This document shows positions 17,186-24,854 of a DNA stretch of 64,000 nt, piece by piece; position 1 is the stretch's first letter, and each line of letters begins with the position of its first letter. The position numbers and the translations under genes are program-made. Origin of the DNA: Anaerococcus sp. Marseille-Q7828 (GTDB taxonomy: Bacteria > Bacillota > Clostridia > Tissierellales > Peptoniphilaceae); the NCBI RefSeq assembly GCF_949769285.1, contig NZ_OX458331.1:1240001-1304000 (forward strand), given 5' to 3'. The notes under the pieces are model-generated. The model saw nothing but the letters and a program-made list of their open reading frames with translations, had not been told where the DNA came from and searched no databases.

Positions 17186-17842
17186 ATGGAATACAAAGAT
17201 ATTAGAGAAAACTTAGAAGAAATGATGAATGATAATTACAAGGATTTTATAAAAGCACTTGTGAGCATAGAAAAAGGTGTTAATGATGAAAAGGCACTTG
17301 AAGAAGTCTATGTTTTATTTATGATCAAAGACACAACAGGTCTATTAAATGATGACTTTGACTATATGATTGATGATATGAAAGAACAAGGTAAGATTGT
17401 TGAAAATTCCAACGAACTTGAAGAAAAAGACGACCTCATAAATCTCGTGGGTAATATATCAGGTCAAGTAGAAAATCTTGAAAGAGAAAATGCTAATGGA
17501 GAAAAGTTCAAGGTAAGCAACTTTTCAATTGTTTCAAAAGATGACGATGGGAATAAAATTTATACCAATTGTTCAGCCTATGGAGATAAGACAAAAGATT
17601 TAGAGAACTTAAAACAAGGAGATTTTGTTAAAATATTTGGACAAGTAAAAACAAGTATTGACAACAACGGAAAGGAACATAAGAATGTTCGTATTTTGTC
17701 TTCTAAGCTCTTAAAAGCAAAAGAACAAGTAAAGAGTCAAGACAAGGATAAAAAGTCCATATTAAAGCAAATAAAAAGCTTTAAGACAGATGACAAAGCT
17801 AAGTCAACTAAGAAAGACCATAGCAAAGGTGCAGAGAGATAA
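17186..17842 (+). CDS. ICE protein with an OB-fold-like segment, function unknown
   Basis: A 218-residue acidic protein. The N-terminal half (EYKDIRENLEEMMNDNYKDF) is helical. Residues about 90-170 (NLVGNISGQVENLERENANG, FSIVSKDD, GDFVKIFGQVKTSIDNNGKE) look like a small OB-fold, as in single-strand DNA-binding or nucleic-acid-binding proteins. The C-terminal tail is basic. It follows the SNF2 gene after 43 bases with GGAGGAAATT, so it should be in the same operon. A role with single-stranded transfer DNA is inferred. Confidence 0.6.
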   Translation: MEYKDIRENLEEMMNDNYKDFIKALVSIEKGVNDEKALEEVYVLFMIKDTTGLLNDDFDYMIDDMKEQGKIVENSNELEEKDDLINLVGNISGQVENLERENANGEKFKVSNFSIVSKDDDGNKIYTNCSAYGDKTKDLENLKQGDFVKIFGQVKTSIDNNGKEHKNVRILSSKLLKAKEQVKSQDKDKKSILKQIKSFKTDDKAKSTKKDHSKGAER

Positions 17843-17847
17843 ATATC

Positions 17848-17876
17848 GGCAGTCTTCGGACTGCCTTTATTTTTTT
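17848..17876 (+). terminator. Strong UUCG-loop terminator ending the ICE operon
   Basis: GGCAGTC TTCG GACTGCC (17848-17865) is followed by a T-rich run. The stable UUCG tetraloop is directly after the stop codon of the previous gene. Confidence 0.9.
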
Positions 17877-17929
17877 ATATGTATATAGGTTGTATAATGA
17901 CGTAATAGGGGAAAGGCGTTTTAAATATA

Positions 17930-18160
17930 TTTCATATATTTTTTGACCACTCTACTGTATCTTCCATCCGATAACTTTTCTCCCTAGACATATCCATAAT
18001 ATGGGCCCTATGAGCAAGTCTATCAACGATAGCCCCAGTAAGCATAGAATCTTTAAAAACCTACTCCCATCTTTCAAAGTTCAAATTCATTGTTAAAATT
18101 ATTGATTCCTTATCAATTCTAGATGATAAGAGTTTAAGGAATCTCACATCCTATCTTATC
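17930..18160 (-). pseudogene. IS21-family IstB (ATP-binding helper protein) remnant
   Basis: Read on the minus strand, the sequence gives LLSSRIDKESIILTMNLNFE, then RWE, a TAG stop, and VFKDSMLTGAIVDRLAHRAH followed by IMDMSREKSYR. This is the C-terminal part of IstB. A stop codon and an upstream frameshift (near 18145) show it is dead, and istA is absent. It marks IS-mediated assembly at the junction between the ICE and the resistance module. Confidence 0.75.
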
Positions 18161-18400
18161 AAATGAAACATAATCAGGCTTTGAGGTGAATTTACGTAAA
18201 GAGCAATGCTAAAGCTTAAAAAATACCTATCTAACAAAGGTGAATTTTTATTTTTATCATATTATGTAGATGGATGTAAATGAATATTATTTTTAAGTAT
18301 ATGTTATTTTTAATTGCTTCATTTCATATTGACTGGATCGGTCAATTTTGATATACTCTAAATGACCAGTTGGGTCATCGGTTTATAAAGAAAGGTGGTT
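18161..18400 (+). promoter_or_regulatory. Promoter and operator palindromes of the tetR-ABC module
   Basis: TTGACT (18329-18334), a 17-base spacer and TATACT (18352-18357) form a good sigma-A promoter. TTGACTGGATCGGTCAA (18329-18345) covers the -35 box. TGACCAGTTGGGTCA (18363-18377) lies just after the -10 box. Both are TGAC...GTCA palindromes, as expected for TetR operators, so autorepression is likely. The part at 18161-18300 shows nothing recognisable. Confidence 0.75.
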
Positions 18401-19027
18401 TTGATCATTTATTCAAAATTTAATAACTTAAAACCAGAAAAACAAAAGCAAATTATTAACGCAGCTATAAAAGAATTTGTTCGAAATGGTTTTGAAAAAG
18501 CATCTACTAACGAAATTGTAAAAAGAGCTAATATTTCAAAAGGCTCGCTGTTTAACTATTTTAACAGTAAAAAGGATCTTTACTTGTACTTGATTGAGTA
18601 TAGTAGTAAAGCAATCGTGAATCTAAATGAAGAAATTGATTTGTCTGAAACTGATTTATTTAAAAGAATCGAAAGAGTTGCTTTACAAAAGTTCTATGTT
18701 CAACAAAAGTACCCACAGGCATTTGAATTCTTGGCATCAACTAAACAAGAGGAGTCTGTAGAAGTAAAGGATATCATTAAACAAAGGCTCAATCCAATCT
18801 ATAATCAAGCCATAAATAAATTATATAAAGACATTGATTACTCTAAATTCAGGGAAGGAGTTGATATTGAAAAAGCAATTGAGATTTTGAATTGGACGAT
18901 GTTTGGTGTAGGAGAGAAAGGACTAAAGGAATTGTTTACCTTTGATGATATTGGTAGATTTGGAGAGAAATATCTAGAAGAGTGGAACGTTTATGCCGAA
19001 TTACTGAAATACAGCTTTTATAAATAA
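18401..19027 (+). CDS. TetR/AcrR-family transcriptional regulator
   Basis: The N-terminal helix-turn-helix reads KQKQIINAAIKEFVRNGFEK, then TNEIVKRANISKGSLFNYFN, the standard TetR DNA-binding domain. The C-terminal ligand-binding part is divergent. Length (about 208 aa) is typical. The start is uncertain: a TTG at 18401 with AAAGGTGG just upstream is preferred over the GTG at 18395 inside that site. It lies upstream of and in line with the ABC exporter genes, so it probably represses itself and them until a drug is bound. Confidence 0.85.
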   Translation: MIIYSKFNNLKPEKQKQIINAAIKEFVRNGFEKASTNEIVKRANISKGSLFNYFNSKKDLYLYLIEYSSKAIVNLNEEIDLSETDLFKRIERVALQKFYVQQKYPQAFEFLASTKQEESVEVKDIIKQRLNPIYNQAINKLYKDIDYSKFREGVDIEKAIEILNWTMFGVGEKGLKELFTFDDIGRFGEKYLEEWNVYAELLKYSFYK

Positions 19028-19111
19028 AACTAAATTAAAGGTGTATTGAAATGAAAATATAATAGCTTTAGATTTTTATCTAAAAAAATTTTAAAGGAGT
19101 GTGTCTATATT

Positions 19112-19993
19112 ATGACCGATATAGTAAAAGTACAAGGATTACAAAAAAAGTTTGGTAAATTTCAAGCATTGCGTGACGTTTCGTTCACGATAAAATCGGG
19201 GGAAGTGGTAGGGTTTATTGGTCCTAATGGTGCTGGGAAATCTACAACTATTCGTGCCCTATTAGGAATTATAAAACGTGATGCTGGTATTGCCGAGATA
19301 TTCGGTAAGGATGTTTGGAAGGATAGCCTTGAAATTCATAAGCGAATTTCTTATGTCCCTGGAGATGTTGCCCTTTGGGGATCTTTAACGGGAGGAGAAA
19401 TTATCGATCTCTTCATTAAATTACATGGTAGTGGAGATAAAGAAAAGCGCGATTATTTAATTAAACGTTTTGAATTAGACCCTAAGAAAAAAGCCAAAGG
19501 ATATTCAAAAGGAAATCGTCAAAAAGTTGGATTGATTGCAGCATTATCTGTTGATTCTGATTTATATATTTTTGATGAACCAACATCTGGTCTTGATCCT
19601 CTAATGGAACAAGTTTTCCAAGAAGAAGTTGAAAAAATTAAAGCATCTGGTAAAGCTATTTTATTGTCCTCCCATATTTTAAGTGAGGTAGAACGATTAG
19701 CAGATAAGGTTGTAATTATACGCCAAGGTGAAATTGTTGAAACTGGAACCCTTGATGAATTACGACATTTAACTAGGTCTACTGTCACTTTAGTGACAAG
19801 TGGAGATGTATCAAAAATGGCTTTTGTAGATGGAGTACATGATTTTGTTCAAAATGATAGCCAAGCAACATTCTCTGTCGATAATCAATATCTCAATAGT
19901 ATTTTAATTGAAGCTAGCAAATTAGGTGTCACAAGGTTTGAATCTATACCGCCAACACTTGAAGATTTGTTTATGCGTCATTATGAAAGCTAA
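19112..19993 (+). CDS. ABC exporter ATP-binding protein, tetronasin/narasin-resistance-like
   Basis: A complete nucleotide-binding subunit with Walker A GPNGAGKST (about residue 38), the signature region YSKGNRQKVGL, Walker B LYIFDEPTSGLDP and the switch-like SSHILSEVERLADK. Length (293 aa) fits drug exporters with a separate permease. It would power extrusion by the next gene product at the membrane. RBS AAAGGAG lies 13 bases upstream of the ATG. The resemblance to TnrB2/NarA-type polyether ionophore exporters is from gene arrangement and memory of the family; the substrate is not proven. Confidence 0.85.
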   Translation: MTDIVKVQGLQKKFGKFQALRDVSFTIKSGEVVGFIGPNGAGKSTTIRALLGIIKRDAGIAEIFGKDVWKDSLEIHKRISYVPGDVALWGSLTGGEIIDLFIKLHGSGDKEKRDYLIKRFELDPKKKAKGYSKGNRQKVGLIAALSVDSDLYIFDEPTSGLDPLMEQVFQEEVEKIKASGKAILLSSHILSEVERLADKVVIIRQGEIVETGTLDELRHLTRSTVTLVTSGDVSKMAFVDGVHDFVQNDSQATFSVDNQYLNSILIEASKLGVTRFESIPPTLEDLFMRHYES

Positions 19994-20018
19994 ACCGTGG
20001 GAAGGTGGAAAAATTATT

Positions 20019-21632
20019 ATGAAAGAAAAATTTGCTCGTTGGAACATATTGTTTTTACAGTATTTAAAACGAGATTGGAAAAAAATTATTATATGGGTAT
20101 TGGGACTTGGCATGTTTTCGGCTGGATTTGTTCCAGCTTTCAAAGAAATAGCAAAAGGGCAAGGTTTAGTCGGCATGTTCGAAACTTTGCAAAACCCTGC
20201 AATGATATCTATGGTAGGGCCGACCCCAGTTGAAACAGGAGCTGATTATACCTTAGGAGCAATGTATGCACATGAAATGTTGTTGTTTTGTGGTTTGTTT
20301 GCGATGATAATGTCTATTTTACACGTGATAGGTCATACTCGTAAAGAAGAAGATCTTGGCCTTACTGAGCTACTGCGTTCCTTTCAAATAGGTCGTCAGG
20401 CAAATTCTCTTGCAGCAATAGCAGAGATAGTCTTTATCAATGGTATACTAGCACTTTTTATTGCAGTAGTAATGATAAGTTTCGGTGCCGATACGATTTC
20501 TATTTTTGGTTCCGTGTTATACGGGGCATCAATTGGAATGGCAGGGATTATTGGTGCTGGGATTGCTCTAATAATGGCACAAATTATGCCCACGTCATCG
20601 GCTGCAACAGGATCATCATTAGGAATTGTAGGCTTACTATACATTGTTCGTGCTGGAACAGATGTCTCCAATGTTGACTTATCTATGATGAATCCTTTGG
20701 GCTGGACATATTTAACTTTTCCTTTTACAGATAATAATTGGTTTCCACTTATTTTTGCTTTAATTTTCAGTATAATAGTGGTGTTCATAGCTTTTTCACT
20801 TGAAGGTGGCCGCGATATGGGGGCTGGATATTTACCGCAAAGAGAAGGGCGTGAAAGTGCAAAGCAGTCTTTGCTGTCCGTCCGAGGATTATTTATAAAT
20901 ATTAATAAAGGTGTCATTATTAGTTGGTTAATCGCATATGTTGTTATGGGTGCTGCCTATGGTTCGATTTATGGAGATATGCAGACATTCCTAGAAAGTA
21001 ATGAAATGATGAAACAAATGTTTTCTCATACAGGATTTTCTATTGAAGAATCATTCACAGGCACAGTTATGATGGTTTTGATTGGTTTAGTTTCCATTCT
21101 ACCAATTGCGATTGTAAATAAACTCTTTTCTGAAGAAAGACGATTACACTTAAGTCAGATTTATGCAACAAAAGTAACCCGCAGTCAATTATATTGGACT
21201 AGTATAGGGTTATCGATATTAAGCGGATTATTAGGAGTTTTATTAGCAGCAGGTAGTCTTGGAGGTACTGCTATCTCTGCGATGGGGAATAGCGGAGAGA
21301 TGGATATTGTTGACTTTTTTGCTGCTGGCTTTAACCTTTTCCCTACTGTTTTATTCTTTATAGGTCTGGCAGCGTTAGCTCTTGGATGGGCACCGAAACT
21401 AGGTAAAATAGTGTATATTTATCTTACATTCTCTTTTTTATTAAATTATTTTAGCGGCTTAATAGACCTCCCGGAATGGTTTTTAAATACTGCTATACAA
21501 AGTTGGATGCCTCAAATGCCAATGGATGATTTTGAAGCATCAGTTTTTCTTACAGTTACTATAATTAGCATTGCTTTAATAGTAATAGGTTTCTTGGGGT
21601 ATAGTAGAAGGGATATGAATGAAGGAGCTTAA
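20019..21632 (+). CDS. ABC exporter permease, tetronasin/narasin-resistance-like (ABC-2 type)
   Basis: A 537-residue membrane protein with about 12 hydrophobic segments, starting after a cytosolic MKEKFARWNILFLQYLKRDW. The start at 20019 is chosen because GAAGGTGG lies upstream; the longer frame from 19926 overlaps the ATPase gene. It has GADYTLGAMYAHEMLLFCGL and two similar halves, as in the TnrB3/NarB type. With the upstream ATPase it should form a drug efflux pump. The same tetR-ABC pair is known beside erm(TR) in streptococcal ICEs. Confidence 0.8.
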   Translation: MKEKFARWNILFLQYLKRDWKKIIIWVLGLGMFSAGFVPAFKEIAKGQGLVGMFETLQNPAMISMVGPTPVETGADYTLGAMYAHEMLLFCGLFAMIMSILHVIGHTRKEEDLGLTELLRSFQIGRQANSLAAIAEIVFINGILALFIAVVMISFGADTISIFGSVLYGASIGMAGIIGAGIALIMAQIMPTSSAATGSSLGIVGLLYIVRAGTDVSNVDLSMMNPLGWTYLTFPFTDNNWFPLIFALIFSIIVVFIAFSLEGGRDMGAGYLPQREGRESAKQSLLSVRGLFININKGVIISWLIAYVVMGAAYGSIYGDMQTFLESNEMMKQMFSHTGFSIEESFTGTVMMVLIGLVSILPIAIVNKLFSEERRLHLSQIYATKVTRSQLYWTSIGLSILSGLLGVLLAAGSLGGTAISAMGNSGEMDIVDFFAAGFNLFPTVLFFIGLAALALGWAPKLGKIVYIYLTFSFLLNYFSGLIDLPEWFLNTAIQSWMPQMPMDDFEASVFLTVTIISIALIVIGFLGYSRRDMNEGA

Positions 21633-22121
21633 ATTGATTGAATAGTAAATAGTGTAATCTAATGATTTAAATTCTTGTGTTGTAGGTTTTAACATTAGTC
21701 GATGAAAGCAATTAAATTTTATTATTACAGTTTCATATATTTGATAAGGATAGAAGTATTCTAAACTAGAATTATATTTCGATTCTTTTGGCGACCATTA
21801 GAAAGCTAGTCGTTATGTTCCCACGAACGTACAAATTAGTCGATATGTTCCCATATACAACAGTTTCGCTAAAAATCATAAATACATCAATTCTATCAAC
21901 TCGTCCCACGTTGAAGCAGCAATTCTGATGACGTATTGTGGTTTGGACAAGGAATAATAGGAGTCAACCACAACATGTAGTGGTTTGAGTACGAAAATTG
22001 GGTCAAAAACAGGCTAAAAAATACCGTTTTTTGACCCTTTTAAATAGGGCATTTGACAGATGACATTTGATGTTTCGGGATTAAAAATCCATAGGGTGAG
22101 GTAGATTAGCACAGAACTTTA
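21633..22121. other. Intergenic region before erm with short repeats and a large hairpin
   Basis: No gene is seen. TAGTCGTTATGTTCCCA near 21806 is repeated as TAGTCGATATGTTCCCA near 21837. GGGTCAAAAA near 22001 faces TTTTTTGACCC near 22030, making a terminator-like hairpin. The region is a likely relic of past insertions. Confidence 0.45.
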
Positions 22122-22150
22122 TTGAATAGAGAAATTAAAAGTGATATAAT
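22122..22150 (+). promoter_or_regulatory. erm promoter
   Basis: TTGAAT (22122-22127), a 17-base spacer and TATAAT (22145-22150). It lies 25 bases upstream of the first leader peptide. Confidence 0.8.
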
Positions 22151-22174
22151 CAGTTGCATAAGGAGGAGTTAAAT

Positions 22175-22222
22175 ATGTGTACATGTATTGCAGTAGTAGA
22201 TATTACTTTATCTCATTTATAA
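22175..22222 (+). CDS. Erm(A)-type leader peptide 1
   Basis: MCTCIAVVDITLSHL behind AAGGAGGAG. It corresponds to the first leader peptide of erm(A), in which a macrolide-stalled ribosome refolds the leader RNA. Confidence 0.85.
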   Translation: MCTCIAVVDITLSHL

Positions 22223-22248
22223 TGAAAAAAATTAAAGGAGGTAAAGGT

Positions 22249-22308
22249 ATGGGTATGTTTTCTATATTTGTTATTGAGAGATTTCATTATCAACCAAACC
22301 AAAAATAA
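22249..22308 (+). CDS. Erm(A)/Erm(C)-type leader peptide 2
   Basis: MGMFSIFVIERFHYQPNQK behind AAAGGAGG. The IFVI stall motif is that of ErmC/ErmA leader peptides: an erythromycin-bound ribosome pauses here and frees the erm start site. Confidence 0.9.
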   Translation: MGMFSIFVIERFHYQPNQK

Positions 22309-22368
22309 TTGGTTATAATGAGCTCTTAAGATTAGTTCATTATAACCGGCAAGGAGAAGGTTATAATG
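22309..22368 (+). promoter_or_regulatory. erm translational attenuator
   Basis: GGTTATAATGA occurs twice as a direct repeat (about 22311 and 22357, the second covering the erm start codon). Its complement, TCATTATAACC, lies between them (about 22338-22349). The middle arm can pair with either copy. Ribosome stalling in leader 2 would occupy the first copy and determine whether the start codon is free. Confidence 0.8.
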
Positions 22369-23097
22369 AAACAGAAAAACCCGAAAAATACGCAAAATTT
22401 CATTACATCTAAAAAGCATGTAAAGGAAATATTAAAATATACGAATATCAATAAACAAGATAAAATAATAGAAATTGGGTCAGGAAAAGGACATTTTACC
22501 AAGGAACTTGTGGAAATGAGTCAACGGGTGAATGCTATAGAGATTGATGAAGGTTTATGTCATGCCACGAAAAAAGCAGTTGAACCTTTTCAGAATATAA
22601 AAGTTATTCATGAGGATATTTTGAAGTTTAGCTTTCCTAAAAATACAGACTATAAAATATTTGGTAATATTCCCTACAATATTAGTACTGATATTGTAAA
22701 AAAGATTGCTTTTGATAGTCAAGCGAAATATAGCTACCTTATTGTAGAGAGGGGATTTGCTAAAAGGTTGCAAAATACCCAACGAGCTTTAGGTTTGCTG
22801 TTAATGGTGGAAATGGATATAAAAATTCTTAAAAAAGTGCCACGAGCATATTTTCACCCTAAGCCTAATGTAGATTCTGTATTGATTGTACTTGAAAGGC
22901 ATAAACCATTTATTTTAAAGAAGGACTACAAAAAGTATAGATTTTTCGTTTATAAATGGGTAAACAGGGAATATCATGTTCTTTTTACTAAAAATCAATT
23001 AAGACAGGTGCTGAAGCATGCGAATGTTACTGATCTTGATAAATTATCCAATGAACAATTTTTGTCTGTTTTCAATAGTTACAAATTATTTCAATAA
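22366..23097 (+). CDS. erm(A): 23S rRNA (adenine2058-N6)-dimethyltransferase Erm(A), subclass Erm(TR)
   Basis: A 243-residue Erm methylase. It has [17 protein letters not shown] motif [20 protein letters not shown], the catalytic [11 protein letters not shown] motif IV and the C-terminal [20 protein letters not shown]. It dimethylates A2058 of 23S rRNA and gives macrolide, lincosamide and streptogramin B resistance. The sequence matches my memory of Erm(TR) closely. It is inducible through two leader peptides and an attenuator just upstream. Confidence 0.95.
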   Translation: MKQKNPKNTQNFITSKKHVKEILKYTNINKQDKIIEIGSGKGHFTKELVEMSQRVNAIEIDEGLCHATKKAVEPFQNIKVIHEDILKFSFPKNTDYKIFGNIPYNISTDIVKKIAFDSQAKYSYLIVERGFAKRLQNTQRALGLLLMVEMDIKILKKVPRAYFHPKPNVDSVLIVLERHKPFILKKDYKKYRFFVYKWVNREYHVLFTKNQLRQVLKHANVTDLDKLSNEQFLSVFNSYKLFQ

Positions 23098-23109
23098 ATT
23101 AAAAATAAT

Positions 23110-23146
23110 TAAGCGTTCTCTAACTTTAAGAGAACGCTTAATCTTA
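23110..23146 (+). terminator. erm terminator
   Basis: TAAGCGTTCTC (23110-23120) pairs with GAGAACGCTTA (23130-23140) 13 bases after the stop codon, followed by a short T-rich tract. Confidence 0.85.
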
Positions 23147-23313
23147 TTACATTGAAAAATGCATTCTATTATTTTCAATTATTATGATATAACATAACTA
23201 TCATTTTACTTATTTGCATATTTGCACGAAAATATAGTTATCGACGACTATTCTGATAATAGCAACTAATATAGTCAATGATAACTCAAAATTTATTGAT
23301 ATAGTAGGTATAT

Positions 23314-23838
23314 GTGCAACTAATTAGGGAAGATTTTAGCTTGCCATTTCTGAAACAGCTAAAACAAGTATTGCGTAAAGAATGCGCCAGTCTTCCCATG
23401 GACTTAAAATGCTTGCTTGGGGCACACATAAAACCCCTTGAACAATCTATTGACAGAGTTGAAGGACTGTCGGAGATTCTAAGACGAAGTAATCCTAAAA
23501 TGGCCCTATGCCATACAGATATTCATAATTGGAACTTGATGCAACGGGATGAGCAGTTAGTTCTAATTGACTGGGAAGGCTTGAAATTGGCTCCAGTAAA
23601 AGCTGATCTCATGTTTTTTGTTGATAAGCCATATTATGATGTATTTATGAACATATACCTGAAATTACACAAAGATTTTTTAATCAATACGGATGCTTTG
23701 TTATTCTATCATATTAGACGTAAACTAGAAGATATATGGGAGTTTATTGAACAACTTTTATATGACAATCAAGAGGATAAGGAAAGAAATGAAACTATAA
23801 AAGTTCTTGATGGTGAACTGAATAACTTAGTGTTTTGA
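23314..23838 (+). pseudogene. Spectinomycin/aminoglycoside phosphotransferase, N-terminally truncated
   Basis: This is the C-terminal 174 residues of an APH-type kinase, resembling spectinomycin 9-phosphotransferase. It keeps the catalytic loop LCHTDIHNWNLM and the metal-binding IDWEGLKLAP. The N-terminal ATP-binding lobe is missing and the GTG start lacks a ribosome binding site, so it should be inactive. A similar spectinomycin kinase gene accompanies erm(TR) in known streptococcal elements, which supports common descent of the module. Confidence 0.75.
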
Positions 23839-23883
23839 AAAAAGAATAATGTATTATTAAGCTAAATAATATTGGAGAAGAAA

Positions 23884-24003
23884 ATGAATAAACAAGAATT
23901 ATATCAAATTGCTTTCAGTATAATTAATCATAAAAAGTTACGGAACTTTGGAACTTCAGGGCATGTGGAGACGGTGGTATTGATGTCAAGGAAAATAAGA
24001 TAA
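23884..24003 (+). pseudogene. Deaminase-like N-terminal fragment
   Basis: A 39-codon frame starting MNKQELYQIAFSIINHKKLR behind TTGGAGAAG. The opening (NFGTSGHVE) resembles the start of cytidine/blasticidin deaminase-like proteins, but the sequence then breaks up. The assignment is weak. Confidence 0.35.
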
Positions 24004-24103
24004 TAGGCTATAAAAGTGTTGAAATTAATGGTTTTGGGGTTTTAGAAGAAATCCTAAAAGCCATTTTTCTATTTAGATAAATATCTTAATTATAATTAAA
24101 GAA

Positions 24104-24352
24104 TAAATTGAGGATCAAGAACCTCAATATTATATAGAAAATAGCCACGAAGCGATCATACCAAAAGAAATCTTCATGCAAGTCTAAGAAGAAATGGATA
24201 GACGAGCTAATATGGTAAGTGGCAAAGGGAAAAGAAGAATCTATTCCAGTAAATACGCCCTTTCAAGTATTGTCTACTGCTCTATATGTGGGGATATTTA
24301 CAGGAGAATAGCATGGAATAATAGAGGAAAGAAAAAAACAAGTTATTTATAG
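24104..24352 (+). pseudogene. Serine recombinase remnant
   Basis: YYIENSHEAIIPKEIFMQV, a TAA at 24185-24187, then [20 protein letters not shown] and [20 protein letters not shown]. This is the region around the first zinc-ribbon CxxC of large serine recombinases. The rest is missing. It suggests an earlier serine-recombinase element was lost here or brought in the erm module. Confidence 0.7.
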
Positions 24353-24485
24353 TGTTAAATTACCAACACTCTTATTACTTCCTATGTAATGTTTACAGTT
24401 CTAGTATCATAACTTGTTCAATTAGAGGATTTAAACAGCTTTTTGTGGGCTGTTTTTTCTTTTATAAAAAATGATATAATAAATT
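24353..24485. repeat. Degenerate partial copy of the following membrane-protein gene
   Basis: CTCTTATTACTTCCTATGTA, then ATGTTTACAGTTCTAGTATC at about 24371-24415, resembles bases 24606-24650 inside the next gene. AACAGC TTTTTGTGG GCTGTT followed by a T-run (24433-24461) is a terminator-like hairpin. Confidence 0.45.
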
Positions 24486-24659
24486 ATGAGATGCGTATTT
24501 ATTGCTTATTCTCACATGCTTGTCTGTCCAATTATTGGACTAATAGGTTTAATACTTGGGGTAAGGGAAAAAGATAGGTTTTTTATGGCATTAAATGTCC
24601 TTTTTATCTTATTACTTCCTATAGCAATGTTTGCTAGTCATCTAGTAGGATCTCTTTAA
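24486..24659 (+). CDS. Small membrane protein (57 aa), unknown function
   Basis: It begins MRCVFIAYSHMLVCPIIGLI and has two hydrophobic segments separated by GVREKDRFFM. TATAAT lies just upstream, but no clear ribosome binding site is seen. It resembles small DUF4870-like or holin-sized membrane proteins only in general character. A degenerate second copy of its 3' part lies upstream. It sits at the left flank of the Tn916 element. Confidence 0.45.
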   Translation: MRCVFIAYSHMLVCPIIGLIGLILGVREKDRFFMALNVLFILLLPIAMFASHLVGSL

Positions 24660-24854
24660 GTAAGAGAATAAGTTTAAATTAAACAAAGTATAAATTTCTA
24701 ATTATCTTTTTATATTTTCTTAAATGCTCGTAAAGCCTTATTCTATGTGCTTTCGAGTATTTTTACTGTAGGAAGATACTTCACGTTTCTTTGCATATTT
24801 CCTCATGTCTTAGCTGTCAGAAGTGGTAAATAAGTAGTAAATTCATTTGTACTA

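Larger units (their letters stand above)
1..17880 (+). mobile_element. Part of an integrative conjugative element (ICE), interrupted by IME1
   Basis: A cytosine methyltransferase, a giant SNF2 helicase/N6-methylase and a small OB-fold-like protein in one orientation form a block commonly found in large Firmicutes ICEs. The left boundary and the conjugation genes are outside the window. The block appears to stop at the UUCG-loop terminator near 17.87 kb, beyond which IS and resistance DNA begins. The exact right boundary is not visible. Confidence 0.6.

Noticed and set aside
20396..20917. 173-codon minus-strand ORF inside the ABC permease gene
   Set aside because: It is antisense to a gene with clear coding features and has no start signals; it is a shadow.
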